Counted from the stretch's first letter, positions 48,033-60,174 are shown. The stretch is DNA of 64,000 nucleotides from Acorus gramineus (GCA_030737835.1 CM060854.1:18136859-18200858); one strand, 5' to 3'. The notes: generated by a model from the sequence alone, not told the origin. Program-made: numbers and translations.

Positions 48033-49828
48033 TGGCAACAAGGATGGAATCCTTATGGGTGTGTTGGGTGGCCAAGCAATACTTGTCCAAACAGAATATC
48101 TGGACAGTCAAACCAACCTCGGCGGGTTCATGGATTTGGCCAAAACTCTTAGCATCGCGTGATTGGATAAAGCCTGAGGTTCGTTACATCATATTCTCGG
48201 GCAACAATCTAAAGGTGTGGTCCGACCCGTGGATTAAAGGGAAATCACTGGCAGACCTCACCTCACTGCAGGATCAGCAAGGGATCCTTGACCCCTTCCT
48301 CTTAGTGTCCAAATTCATGATGGCTGACGCTTGGTACAAGCCCTCTTTGTGGCCAATCACCTGAGCTGCAGAATGGGCTGCCATTTCAGAACAGGAATGT
48401 GGTGGTTTGGGGGCGGATTTGATGGTCTAACCGCACTCTATAACGGGCTCGCTCACCACCTCGCTGGCATGGTCCTTCTTGAGGAACAAATATGTTAAAA
48501 TGAAAGGGTGTAAATGGCTTTGGCAGAGATTTCAGTCGCACCAAGCATCAGTGTGTACATTGCTAGCATTGCTCGATAGATCACCCACTCTTGTTAAGCT
48601 CCATAGCAAGGGTTTGACGAAGAAAGTTACTTGTATACTATGCAAGAGAGAACCTGAAACCATAGAACACTTGTTCCTACAATGTTCGTTTGCGGGTTTC
48701 ATATGGACTGCAGTGTTAAAAAAAATGGAAGCCAAGAAACCAAGGCTAGTCTCTCTCCATGCATTCGTTGAATGGTTGAAAAGTAAGTTTCTGGTGGGGG
48801 CTCCAAGACATGTCATGCAAGCTGCCTTTGTAGTCACAATCAAGGTGATATGGACTGAAAGATGCAACATGATTTTCAAAAATCAGGAATCCCACAAACT
48901 CCTCACAGTCAGACGCATTGTTTCCTCAGTCCAGGGAAGCTTCCAAGGCAGGCAATTAAAAGAAGAGATGCTGGACTTGGTTGTCAGACTTGCAATAAAC
49001 TGGGGAATCACTATTATCCCCCATAGAGCATTCCCAAATGGCTATTACCTGGGACCCTCCAAAGGAAGGCTAGACTAAGTCCAACTCTGATGGTTCGCTT
49101 TCCAGTGACCACGCAGGATATGGGGCTCTCCTGCGTACTTGGAGTGGGGGCGTTGTACGTGCTATGGTAGTCCAAGATGCAGGACTCAACTCCATTAATG
49201 TTCTTGAATACAAGGCCATCCTCGAGGGATTACGTCTTGGTCACCAGATGGGTCTTCGCCAAATTCACTTGGAGAGTGATTCATCTACTGCCGTCGCCTG
49301 GATCAACGGTAAGGGCAATCTCCCCTGGCAACTCTTTCGAGCTCACAAAGAGGTTCGGGGTATCTTGTCCACCTTCACTAAGTGGAAGGCTTCACACACC
49401 TATAGAGAGGGAAATCAAGCAGCGGATTACTTGACTTCATGGCGGTCTTCTCCTGGCATATCCCTCTTTCCCCCGAGCAAGTGGGATGACAAACTAAACG
49501 AAATTATTGCTAACGATGCTGCAAGGAAAATATTCAATCGAAGCTCTAGGAAATAGAAGTTTGGGCTTTCCTATTTCTTGAACTGGAAATAGGTGCAACT
49601 GATGCAATCCCATTCGTTTGGGGTCTCCCTCCTTGTACCTGTTCCCCGTCCAATAGTGGGGATGCTTCTCCTCTTCTTTTCTTCTATTTCCTTTGTAAAG
49701 TTGTGCTCTTCTCTCTGTATATTTCTTTTTGGCTGTAACGTTGGGCATTGCGCTTTGTAAATCCTCTTGGATAAGGCTCTAACATCCGTAATACAAATTC
49801 TTTTTTACTCACCAAAAAAAAAAAAAAA

Positions 49829-51965
49829 TGCGGTCTTTGTATATTGTGTTTTACTCTCTCATCGAATACCTTTTTATGTATTTAATGTGTTATATAATTA
49901 TATACAATCTATTTTATTTACCAAACATCTTTCAGGAAGAACTATTCATGTATAATTAATATAGAGTTTTTGTCTAATTTAGATTTAATATTTATTAAAG
50001 TTTTTCAATATTAAAATATGATCAACAACACGCACGTATTCATTTTTTAATATGGAAAAATCTTCTTTAACTCTCTGAAATATTCTTGAAATCACAAAAA
50101 GCCTCTCTAAAATCAGAGAATCATCCTAGATCCACATAAAGTGTATATGGTTAATGAATTTAGTCCCCCGATCAAGAGTATATTGAAATAAGTCCTCAGA
50201 AACTTACTAAAATTGGATTCAGTCCCTACAAACTTTATAAAATTAGATTTAGTTCTTTTGTAAGACAAAAATACCCCCAACATTTTTCAATATCCTCATG
50301 TCCTGAAATGTCATCCTCATCTGTAAAAATATATATATATATATCCGTCGAACCTTAATTGATCTGCAAAATTGAGTCCTTTTTTAACATTTTTCCCTCC
50401 TCAATCTCATTACAGAGATTGAACAAAAAAAAATTACTGTTAGATTAACTCCATTACAAAATCAGTAGAGAAAACAATTTAAAAACCAAATCAAAATTCA
50501 ATAATACATTCTTAACTCAAAATTACTAGCAATAAAAAGCATAACACCTTGACTATAAAACTATAATTTGTTTAATAAAATTTAAATAAATCAGTATATA
50601 TTTTTAGATAATCACATGGGTTTTTTATAATTTTTAGAAGATTTCAGATAGTCAAGACGATTTTTAAATTTCACAAAGACTTTTTTCGATTTTCATAAGT
50701 TTTCAGGGAGTTATATCGATTTTTTCTAACAAAGAATTTTTTTTTAAAGGGTATAACAGTAATTTACCATGCATGGTTAGGGTTAACCACACATCTGGTT
50801 GGTTATAGGGACTAAAATAAATATTATCTAATAAGATAGAAACCTGAGCGGATTTATCAATTTTACAGGAATTTTTTTTTATTTTCATAAGTTTTAAGTG
50901 GGATGATCGAGTTTTCCCTTTTTAATATTAAAATAGACTAGTAAAGTTTTTTAATATTAAAATAGACTAGTATAAATTAATATGTATGTAGTTGAATTCA
51001 AAAGGCACGAGTCATGCATTTTTTAATTTTGTCTTCATGATAAGATAAACCCACAAATTTGCGGTACCCAGTTGAATCAATCCACCCAACAAACAATAAT
51101 AGAAATATATAGAATCTCAGGTCAGATTTTGTTATTTATTTTATGGAGTTCAAAGAAGATTATGTTTGAACTACTAAAATCTTGACCTCGCCATCTCTTC
51201 AAGGTTTCATTCCCATTTTAAAATGTTAATATTGTCCACAACTTGAAAGCTTGAGTACATTGAATGTCTTTCCAGTGTCCCCCAATCATCAATAATTGAA
51301 TTGCATTTGTCAAAGAAACCAAAGAGACAATCCTCTTCAATTTTAGATGGAGTGTCTTCTGAACCAATCCAAAACAATTTGAAGAAATTGACTAGGAAAC
51401 CAAAATTTCATCAATAGATAATGATTAGGGTAAGTTCATCATTAGAATAATGGACATATCATCTGCACATATACTGCCATATAAAAATTTTGGCTGCGAC
51501 AGACCAGGATAACCATCCATGGGGAGGACAGAATAGGTTGTCCCAGTTTTTAATCAAATTTCCACCCCCAACAAAAAAAAAATGGAAGAAAGTGAAAATG
51601 CCCTCTCCCCGGTGGATTAATAGTTATATCCCATCTTATTCTACATGGGGGCACAGAGCCCCACAGAAGAAGCCACAGAAAGAGTGTTCATAAAAAAGAA
51701 TCAGAGAATTTTAAAAAAAGATGGAGAGAATCAAAGGCCCCTCCAGATCCATATATATTCCAAGGAATTGAACATACAACCTCACCAACAATTGTGTTCA
51801 ACAATCCCCTCCAAATGAGGCATACAACAAAAATGCCTACTAAGATGAGCTCAATCTTAAAAGGGAAAAAAAAAACCGGAAAATGAAAAGGAAAAGAAAA
51901 CAGTACCTCTGTACATAGAACAGAGAGAAGCATGAAAACATCTTCCCCAAAAGTGTCTATTCGGT
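49829..51965. other. Intergenic, AT-rich; possible decayed inverted-repeat element
   Basis: No gene. Between about 50055 and 50920 there are facing sequences (GGAAAAATCTTCTTTAACTC on the left; GGGAAAACTCGATCATCCC as reverse complement on the right) with inner 'AGTCCCTA' blocks. These could be an eroded long-TIR MITE. The last ~250 bases before 51965 are probably 3' UTR of the CCCH gene. Confidence 0.4.
50919..50972. repeat. ~29-bp tandem duplication
   Basis: TTTTTAATATTAAAATAGAC plus TAGTAAAG occurs twice in a row, the second copy ending TAGTATAA. Confidence 0.8.
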
Positions 51966-54900
51966 TTATGATGCCTCACCCAGGACCCTCTCCGCGAACC
52001 CTCCACCTTCTTCATCATTAAAGGACTCATCATCGTCGTAATCGAAATCACCATCAAAATCTTCCTTCAATGGTTTCAAATCCAATTTGTGATGACCATT
52101 GTCATTGCCTGAAAACCCATGCTCTTGCTTCGAGCCCTGCAAATCCAGAGACAAACCTCCATCTCTAGTTGCCTTTGCAGCTCTCTTCTCTTCCTTTATC
52201 TGCGCTAATGTCTTTGGCCCACTAAAATCACCATCTGCGTGAACAGGCCTCCTCTCCCTTGTAATCTCTGATACAATGTGTGGTGGCCGCCTCTCCTGCC
52301 TCCTCCTCTCCCTCTCCCTCTCCCTCTGCCTCGACCGGCTGCGGCTCCTCCGCTGTAGACGGCCTGACCAGCTCCTCCGGAAGACTCCACCGTTAAAACT
52401 AGATTCCGACTCGCTATGTGACCCAATCATGTTCATTCCGACCTCAGATACAAGCCTCCTACGGGTATCCCTGCCGTGCCTAAAATGCCTCTCTCTTTCC
52501 CTGCTATGACCCTCCCTCAGAGATGGGTGATGCCTATGTGGGCCTAAGTCATTCCTCCTCCGCTGCCTTAGTTGGTCCCGGAGATCCAGGCCATCATCAC
52601 GCCCGTTGATCACGCGCTCTCTAGGTGGCAGGACACGTCTTCTCTCCCTGAAGGATTCACCCCTCTCTCTTGGTTCTGCTGACAGCATCCTCTCCCCTTG
52701 GACATGATCAGGGATATATCCATCATCCACATGGTCAAAAGAGTTGTATATCGCATGGTCATACAACATAGCATCCATCTGATGATCTTCATACCCCACC
52801 ATTTCTTCAAACTCGTATGGGAGAAGATGGTCGTGCTCTTCATCGTAGGCCAGCTGGTCTGACCCATCATCAACTAGCACGTCAAACCCGGGTGATGACT
52901 CCCACCGTTCCTCCGGTTCGCCAGGGTCACTCGCCTGCTCCTCAGCCGAACTCTGATCATGGGACGGATGAGAACTTCGATTGCCCATGTACTCTGGTAG
53001 ATTCTCCAACAGATTGCCCGTGGCAGTCTCATTGAATTCAGGAATTGATGGCTGCAGAGAGGGGCTACGTTCGGAGACAACAATATCATTGATGGGAACA
53101 ATTGATGCTTTTGAATTACCCTCAAAAAAAATGCTGGGAGCTTCAATGGAGGCCGGTCCTGTATCACTTCCAGCTGAAGTCTTGTTTTCCGGTGGAGGAT
53201 GGTCGGCTGGCGGGGCTGAAGTTGAGTGTAGGGGTTTCTGAGGGGCAGGAGTGACGGAGTTTGGTGGGCCATGCAGGAATGGGCACAGATCGCCTTTAAT
53301 ACAGTGAGTATTGAAGAAGAAATAACAGGGAACATTGGTCTTTTGTATGGCAACTGCAGGCTGAGCTGGGTCGGATGAAGACTCGGATGGTCCCACCAAA
53401 GGCTGCAAAGATGACAAGACATCCATGAATTGATGATGCTAGTATTTATTCTTGAAAGAGAAAAATATGGAACAAATTGAAAAAATACATTATTGCTCAA
53501 ACTTTATGCATACTGACCAAATTCCAAGATTAGAATTTAATATTCCCAAGTAGATGGAGGATTTACTTCCAATGTACAATAACACTTAAGAAAATAACCA
53601 AAATAAGTGTAGGCACTACAAATTTGAGATCAACAAAACAAGTTATGAGCCTTATGACAAAAATCATTAAAATCAACATATCCTTGATTGTTTATTGGGC
53701 TGGCTAAAATTTGATCTTGTATAAGATTCAGTCTGATGGCCAAAATCATAACAATCCATATCAGGCTGTGTAACTGGATAGAAAATTGGAGAGTAAAGAG
53801 TTATACAGAAGACCAGCAAATACAATAGTAAGAGAAATAACGTCCATTTTATACATGCATACCATTTTCTCTTTTGTGATAGCTTTCACATACATACATT
53901 AATACATATTCAACAAAATCCCACAGGTGTATTTCTAAGAGAACCAAAAAAGAATCTGCAATTCAACATCATGCACCTTTCTCATGTGGGATAGATCTTT
54001 CTCAAATGGTAAATTGGTACCCCTATTGAAAGTATGAGTTATACGGAAGACAATTAATAACAATGGTCACAGATATATCACCTGTTTTGTACACGCATGC
54101 CTTTTTCTCTTTTGTGATAGCCTTCACATACACGTATATGCAAAAAAAAATCTACAGGCATGTTTCTAAGAGAACCAAAGAAAAATCTACAATCCAACAT
54201 CTACACAATATTAATAACATAAAACCTTGTTTCCAGCTTTTGAAGAGTGGCATGTGCTACGATATTGAAGTGATAATCCTAAGGCCAAAAATTACAAAAT
54301 TCTTGCACCTTTGTGATGCAGGGATAGTTCATTTTCGAATGGTAATATTAATATAGGTGTCCATGATTTATGTTAAAAGAGTTCATATGAAGGTGAAGTT
54401 CATAACAATAAAAAATATGCAAGAAAACCATATTTAATTCTATAAAACCACGCAAAAGCATCTTGATATTTTAAGAAATTCAGCAGATGTTTTAGGCACT
54501 GCATGACAGAACTTAAAGACCAACTAAAGTCCAGTCTTTGAAGACTCACAGGGTGCCGGAAAGGACATGCCGGATTGATACAATTCCCAGCCAACCAGTA
54601 CCAGCAATCTCTTGGGTTGAGCCTCGTGACCTCACTGTGTCGATACTCACACTCACTTCCCTGAAAAAATCAATAAAAATCAGGTAAATCTCATTAACAT
54701 AACAAACACGTCTATAAAAATAAGAAATCAATCTAATCAACAGCATTTCAAATTTCAATGAGCTTCAAAACATGATATGAGCCAAATTCCGATAGCGAAG
54801 AAACTGAGATACAAATCAGTGAATCACTTATATCTATGGTGTGCCAAATGTGTATAGGAACCACTACCAATAAAGTTGACAAAAGAAACAACTTTGCATT

Positions 54901-55538
54901 GTCATTAAAATGAACATGAGGTGAACTTTCCCTAACATGAAACCACAGAATGCAGCAATCATAAACCAGCTCTAACAATTAAAATCCAAATGAAGCCCAA
55001 ATTTCACCCCACATTCATTCAATGAATCTGAAATTCTCTGCAAAAATGACACATAAAACCATAACCATTAAGTCCCCATGAAAACACAAACCCTAACAAT
55101 CAAAGCCCTACATTTGCTTAAATTCCCGACCAAGACCAGTTTTTTTTCCCTATAACCGGAGAAAAAACAAAGTCACAGAACACGAACCCTAATCAACAAG
55201 TGGAAAACACCAACCAAAGCGAAACCGCACCCCCCCCCCCCCCCCCCCAAAAAAAAAAAAAAAGCACTGTATAGAGAACCCAAACCCTTCCAATTCAATT
55301 CGTATCCGTAATCATCACTTCCCAATCCCTAAAAACCCTAATATTTTAAACCCCCAAACGAAAACCAAGGAACGAAAGTAGCCTCAACAAAAACGAATCA
55401 AAAAAGGTAAGAGAAATCAAAGGAGAGAAACGAGAGAGAGATTACTTTCTTGCAAGTGAGGGGGGAAGCCAAGAAGTACACGCAATCGGTGTTCCTCTTC
55501 TGGATCTCGTCCTCCGTCGAAGATACGGAGACGGCCAT
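51966..55538 (-). CDS. Triple CCCH zinc-finger protein, AtC3H17/ZC3H11A type
   Basis: Nuclear CCCH protein of the plant AtC3H17 family, related to animal ZC3H11A, which acts in mRNA export. Exons: 55538-55446, 54660-54550 and 53402-51966 (GT..AG), giving about 546 aa. Finger 1 is C19-x9-C29-x5-C35-x3-H39 and is split by intron 1. Finger 2 is C50-x7-C58-x4-C63-x3-H67. Finger 3 is C94-x7-C102-x5-C108-x3-H112. Then come a Pro/Ser-rich stretch, an Asp/Glu-rich stretch, an RS/RE region (SRSRSRQRERERERRRQERR, 421-440), KTLAQIKEEKRAAKA (465-479) and an acidic tail (516-533). For exon 3 I chose the acceptor TTTGCAG at 53403 because it follows pyrimidines and gives CPFRHPPL, as in the family. An alternative CTAG acceptor at 53439 would add 12 residues. 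Intron 1 holds a 19-base C run at 55230-55248. Confidence 0.9.
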
Positions 55539-55557
55539 TTTTAGAGAGAGAGTGAGA

Positions 55558-55566
55558 TTAGGGTTT
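55558..55566 (-). promoter_or_regulatory. telo-box in the 5' leader of the CCCH gene
   Basis: AAACCCTAA on the minus strand, 20 bases upstream of the ATG. telo-boxes are common in promoters and leaders of plant genes for RNA and translation machinery. The role here is inferred. Confidence 0.4.
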
Positions 55567-55653
55567 CGAAATCAAAGGCATGTTACGATCAGAGAGAGAA
55601 AAATAAAAAATAAAAAATAAAAAAAGTTTGGAATTATATTCTGAGACTTTTAC

Positions 55654-55654
<1 letters not shown>

Positions 55655-55688
<34 letters not shown>

Positions 55689-55690
55689 GT
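55655..55690. repeat. (TG)n(AG)n microsatellite upstream of the CCCH gene
   Basis: A GT run passes directly into a GA run. On the gene strand it reads as a CT-rich then CA-rich tract, about 120-150 bases before the ATG. Confidence 0.9.
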
Positions 55691-55699
55691 CTATTGAGT

Positions 55700-56908
55700 C
55701 ATCTGCACCGCCGGTACATGTTAAGGGCTTCAGACTCTGGCCCAGGTTGGGCTGGCCCAGCCCATCTGACTGTTCAACCATTTTGCAATGTTTTAAAGAC
55801 CTAACCTCTAAGTGAATCGGAATAAAAATCGGGTTAGGGTCACTATTTCGATCATTGGATTAACTGGAATCGAATCATAACATTATCATTACGTAAAACA
55901 TATATTAATCATATTAATAATTCAAAATTATTTAATATTTTATAATTTGTTGGGAGACATAACCAAACTATCGATGTCTGTGAGAAAGATCTGGAGGTTA
56001 CAATTTGTAAGAGGATGTTCAGCATAAGCTAAACATAAATAAAAGAAAATAACTCAGTTTGTAAAAAGACATATCTGAATAATGCTTTGCCATTTAAAAA
56101 AAAAAACAATATATATTTTGTTGTTATACTGAAAAAATTGACTTTTGGTCTTTAAAACCTCATTTCAAGGGTTTTCTTTTTTTTTTACACCCACACAAAC
56201 AGGGGCGATTTGTGTAACCTGGCAACGAGTCTGCAAAACCGATGGTTCAACTACCGAGTTGAATGGTTTTCCAATTTTAGAATGGTTTTTGAAGTAGACT
56301 AGTTTCAAGGGTCTAACCGGTTGAACCGGCTAGTCTGGTCCAATTTTTAAAATATTGTCATTTTTTTATCAATTTTTATGGTATTTTGTGTACATGAAAG
56401 TGATAAAATTATTTTCTATCACTTTCCATTAAATTCTCATTTATGAGAAGGGAAACTTTTTTTAATAAAACAAAATAACTAATGGAAAGTGATGAAAAAC
56501 TTTTTTTTTTTCTTTGTTTGACACAAATTCTAGATTTTTGAATAGTGAAAAAAAAAAAAATTTGATTTTCTATTATTTTCCTTCACATGCCCTGTGGCAC
56601 AAGCAAGCATTTTAAAACTAGTTTGAAAAATAATTTTTTACCTAAAGCATATATTAAAATAGCTTTTTAATTCTTTTAGATTTTTAAGAATTTGTAGTTA
56701 AGTTTTTTTATATTGGCAAAAACTGGTATTGTTAGGGGTGTTTGAAATAAATTTAGATTAAATATGATTCTTGTAAAAATAAAATTTTCAAAGGCTATCT
56801 AAATTTATTTCCTCACGCATCCTTAAGCTGGGTTCAATTTTTTTTATTTTTTTTTTTGAGAAGGGGGTTCAAATTAAATCATGTTCAAGTTTGAGTTAAA
56901 AAATAAAA
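55700..56908. other. Intergenic; nothing recognised
   Basis: Contains homopolymer A and T runs and short GGTTGAACCGG-like palindromic bits near 56310. No gene and no element with clear ends. Confidence 0.45.
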
Positions 56909-57190
56909 GGGTTTTTTTTATTTTTAGATCCCTATAAACTATATGATTTAATAATCGATCCCTCACTTCTTTATATTTTGGTTTAAGTCCTTAGATTTAA
57001 AGGGTATGTTTCTTATTACTCACTGAGAGGGACCTATCCCTAAATTATTTGGTTTTCTTTTAGTCCTTGGGAGAGTGAAAGAGACCAAAAGGAATACATC
57101 TTTAAATCTAGGGATTTAAACCGAAATATGAAGAAATGAGTGATCGATCATTAAATTATATAATTTATAGGGACTTAAAAATAAAAAACC
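56909..57190. mobile_element. Foldback MITE
   Basis: Arms of about 85 bp: GGGTTTTTTTTATTTTTAG, ATCCCTATAAACTATATGAT, ATCGATCCCTCACTTCTT and ATTTTGGTTTAAGTCC on the left. The right arm has the reverse complement of each with few changes. The short centre has TTACTCACTGAGAGGGACC. 282 bp, non-coding; the duplication is unclear because of A-rich flanks. Confidence 0.75.
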
Positions 57191-57592
57191 TAAAATAAAA
57201 TAAATAGGTAAAGATAGATCTATGTGAAAATGTGAAAAGATAGGCTGACAGAGAATGAAGAAATAAAATCGTGAAATTGTGATAAATTTTAGAATTAAAA
57301 AAAAAATTGGACAATTAAATATTATATTATATTATATTATAGATTAAAATGGTTTTGATCATTGTCGGTGAAAGAGAAGCTTGGGTTGTTACTTGTTTGT
57401 AATTGTTAGTAATCTCAGTTGATCTCAAAAATGCAACAAAATGTTGAGCTTTCTAAGCAAGTCATTTTACCATTGGAGCACCTTTTTTAGGGATTGTCCA
57501 ATTTAAGGGTGGTCTCTGTTGAAAAATGTTAGAAACTTTAGTCTCCTTTCTAACTTCATACGTAATCCTCACCCTTTTTATAATTTTTTTAA

Positions 57593-58071
57593 GGAAAATC
57601 CGAAATAATCACTTTAAATTACCCAAAATCTGTATATAAGTCAATATTAACCGTCCAGTTAAATTTTTATTGACAGATGAAGAATATTTTATGAATATTT
57701 TATTTTGTTAACTCTCACTAAAAACACATTATATAAAAAAACCTATAATGTATTAAAAATCCAGAAAATTTTCTGTAAATAGCAATTTTACCGCTTTAAA
57801 TATAATTTTATATCGGAGGAATAAAACTATCATTTACAGAGGGTTTCTGCATTTTTAACACATTCTAGAGGTTTTTTTATATTTGTGTTTTCAGTTAGGG
57901 TTAATTAAATAGAATATTCAGATAATATTTCTTATCTGTCAATAGAAATTTTAATTCATGGGATTATTTAGATTTACATAGATGTGTTCGAAAAGTTATA
58001 TAGACTTTAGAAAAATTTAAAGGATTATATGGATTTTGGGCAGCTTATAGAAAGTTATTTAGATTCTTTCC
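57593..58071. mobile_element. Long-TIR Mutator-like MITE
   Basis: Left arm GGAAAATCCGAAATAATCAC, then TACCCAAAATCTGTATATAAG. The right arm as reverse complement is GGAAAGAATCTAAATAACTT, then GCCCAAAATCCATATAATCC. The inner inverted pairs continue to near the centre (AACCTATAATGTATTAAAAA and its counterpart near 57850). Flanks T7AA and T8AA allow a 9-bp duplication, shifted by one T. Non-coding. Confidence 0.7.
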
Positions 58072-58453
58072 TTTTTTTTAAATTAGTATACATAATCAAA
58101 TGAGATATGTACTTTTATAAATAAAAAATAATATATATTCTAATAAATCGTATAGACTCATTATTAAAATATGTAAAAAAGTTCTAACAATACATATCTC
58201 GAAGAGATGAGATTGTAAAATGGTTTTCAAGTATAACAACTAATTTCAAGAACCATGGTGTTTCTTCTACATCCTTTCCTTACCTACTCTCCCCCTTTCC
58301 GTTTATCTTATTTTGGACCTCTTGTAATCGCTTTGCTCAGTTATATAAAGTCTACAAGGTTATTACCTCTTTAAAAAAACAAAAAATAAAAAAAAACAAC
58401 GATCTTCTTTATCTGCACCCCACTAATCCTTTTGCACACCCCTGTGATTTGGG

Positions 58454-58933
58454 TAAGTTTGTCAATCGGACAGATACGGATTGGATATGCTAATATCTAT
58501 ATTCTAACTTTCGGATTCGGATACGGATATCAATTTTCGGATTTCAATCCCTTCATATATGGATATTTTTCGGATAATTGACATGTTTGAATGTTAATAT
58601 TAATTTGGATAATCAAGTGCTATTTTAGAGAAGACATTAAAATTAAAATTGAGATTTTAAGGTTTATTATCTCTTTCAGATATCATATATTGAAAATTAA
58701 ATAGTATTATAATATATTATCATTGTGATTAATCTTACAAGATAACAATATGAGCAATTAATATATAATTAAAAAAAATATTTTTATAATATATATCAGA
58801 TACAGATATTTTTTGAATAGGATAAACTGATATCCATATCCGCACTCTAGATATTCGAATATCGGATATTTTTTATGTTTCGGATACGGATTCGGATAGG
58901 ATTCAAATTTTTTTTGAATAATTGACAGGCTTA
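58454..58933 (+). mobile_element. hAT-type MITE with 8-bp target duplication
   Basis: Perfect duplication GATTTGGG at 58446-58453 and 58934-58941. TIRs are TAAGTTTGTCAAT and TAAGCCTGTCAAT. Near each end are GGATACGGAT-type repeats; the core is AT-rich. This is the widespread plant 'TGTCAATCGGATACGGAT' type. 480 bp. Confidence 0.9.
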
Positions 58934-59167
58934 GATTTGGGTATTAGAGGGGTGTGCAACACAGTGAAGGGTGCAATAATGGTGACTCGTAACTTGAGCA
59001 TATATTTGAAAAAAATTAAGATGATTAAACTAGATTGGACCTGATTTTTTTATTGGTTTCAATTTAAATACAGGCAAACATAAGTATAATTCAAATTAGG
59101 TGTAAGTTCATGTTTCTAGTTACAAGACAAGACAATATAGGGTGTGTCTATGACTTTTAACTTATAA

Positions 59168-59668
59168 CGGTTAAAGACATTTACGTCCCTACAAATATAA
59201 GTAATCTCATATAAGTCAATATCAAAATTATGATACACGTACAAGTTCTTAAAAATCACTAAAACTAAATTATCATCCCTTGTTAAAAAAACTATTCAAA
59301 TTTAATGGAATATTGTAAGAATATTCAATCACCATGTAATTGTGTAGACATTACAATATTTATAAACAATTATAAAGATAAATTAATCCAAGCAAAAGAC
59401 TAAATTACTTTTTTAGAAATTTTATATTTCGTCATCTTTTACCTCGATATTGTTACGAGGGGTTGGAAAAATTAGAGATAATTTAGTGATTTTGTGATAT
59501 ATATTAGAATTAACTAGGAAAATAGGTTAAATCATAGTTAAACTCTGTTAACGACAGAGATGTATAAAGGTTTTTTTAAGTTTTTAAGGACTTATATGTT
59601 TACCTAAACTTTAACAGGAATTTATATAGGATATTCTATATTTATGGGAACGTAGATGTTTTTAATCC
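59168..59668. mobile_element. Small member of the HY5-intron Mutator-like family
   Basis: Ends CGGTTAAAGACATTTACGTC on the left and GGATTAAAAACATCTACGTT on the right (reverse complement). Target duplication AACTTATAA (59159-59167) and AACCTATAA (59669-59677), one mismatch. It has the same inner blocks as 30304-31335 (AAACTAAATTATCATCCC, TTTAATGGAATATT, TTATAAAGATAAATTAATCC). The arms carry about one unit instead of three. 501 bp. Confidence 0.8.
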
Positions 59669-59898
59669 AACCTATAAATGGACACAGTCTGTTTTGAAAT
59701 ATTCACTACCAAAGTTACATCATAGTACTTTGAGACATAGCATTGCAAATCTTGAGAAAAGAATTATGTCCAAAACAATTGTTGTGTGCCCTCCAAATCA
59801 GATCATGCAAATGAATGGGCATGTCAGCAAGACTGCATTAATGTTGGCATTTTGGATGCTCTTTGTCATTTTCACCCTACCTATTATTAATGTTTGAG
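59669..59898. other. Short unassigned stretch between two elements
   Basis: A 67-codon open frame (59694-59897) begins MKYSLPKLHHS and has a hydrophobic end (LAFWMLFVIFTLPI). No family is recognised and no promoter is visible. I do not call it a gene. Confidence 0.3.
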
Positions 59899-60157
59899 TC
59901 CCCACATGTTTTGGCACGGTGGATAAGGACACCCTTTGGCACGGTGGATAAGTTTTCAAGGACTTATACGTTTACTTAAACTTTACCATACACAAGGGTT
60001 CGGGGAAAAAATGCCTGTATGGGCTTGGTTATGTTTTCGACCCCCATGGAGTGGTTCTAGATCTATAATGTTTACTACTAGTCAGTAAATAACGTGTTTG
60101 CTCTAGTATGAGGAAACCTTGTAGCTCTTTAGGGAGCATTTGTACCAAATTTTTTTT
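59899..60157 (+). mobile_element. SINE-like insertion with 17-bp target duplication and mixed content
   Basis: TATTATTAATGTTTGAG stands on both sides (59882-59898 and 60158-60174), a perfect 17-bp duplication. The insert has a B-box-like GGTTCGGGG (59997-60005), a GGGCTTGGTTATG and CCATGGAGTGG body, and ends in eight T, as in p-SINE/Au-type plant SINEs. TTTGGCACGGTGGATAAG occurs twice (59910-59927 and 59935-59952). Between it and the B box lies a ~37-bp piece (59951-59987) that matches the end of the Mutator-like MITE at 59579-59614. Confidence 0.7.
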
Positions 60158-60174
60158 TATTATTAATGTTTGAG

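Larger units (their letters stand above)
45229..49828 (+). mobile_element. L1-type LINE (RT end, zf-RVT, RNase H, 3' UTR, poly(A)), split by a solo LTR
   Basis: Plus-strand plant L1. 45250-45468 codes the RT end (IKALEKIIRAFLWGG, GGLGLKRIAAW). After the solo LTR the reading resumes at 48033 (ESLWVCWVAKQYLSKQNIW, VRYIIFSGNNLKVWSDPW), then a zf-RVT zinc knuckle (CILCKREPETIEHLFLQC). A plant-type RNase H follows (NVLEYKAILEGL, LESDSSTAVAWINGKGN, YREGNQAADYL), ending at 49556. The 3' UTR ends in TTTTTTACTCACC plus A15 at 49814-49828. A stop at 48362 and a frameshift shortly after (48370-48480), plus stops between 49078 and 49164, show it is dead. The 5' part is missing beyond 45229. Confidence 0.9.

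Noticed and set aside
52205-53500. Several other frames over the CCCH gene
   Set aside because: They are shadows in other frames of the long 51966-53402 exon, without family features.
59694-59897. 67-codon frame with a hydrophobic end
   Set aside because: It is squeezed between a MITE end and a SINE target duplication, with no promoter or homology that I can see.
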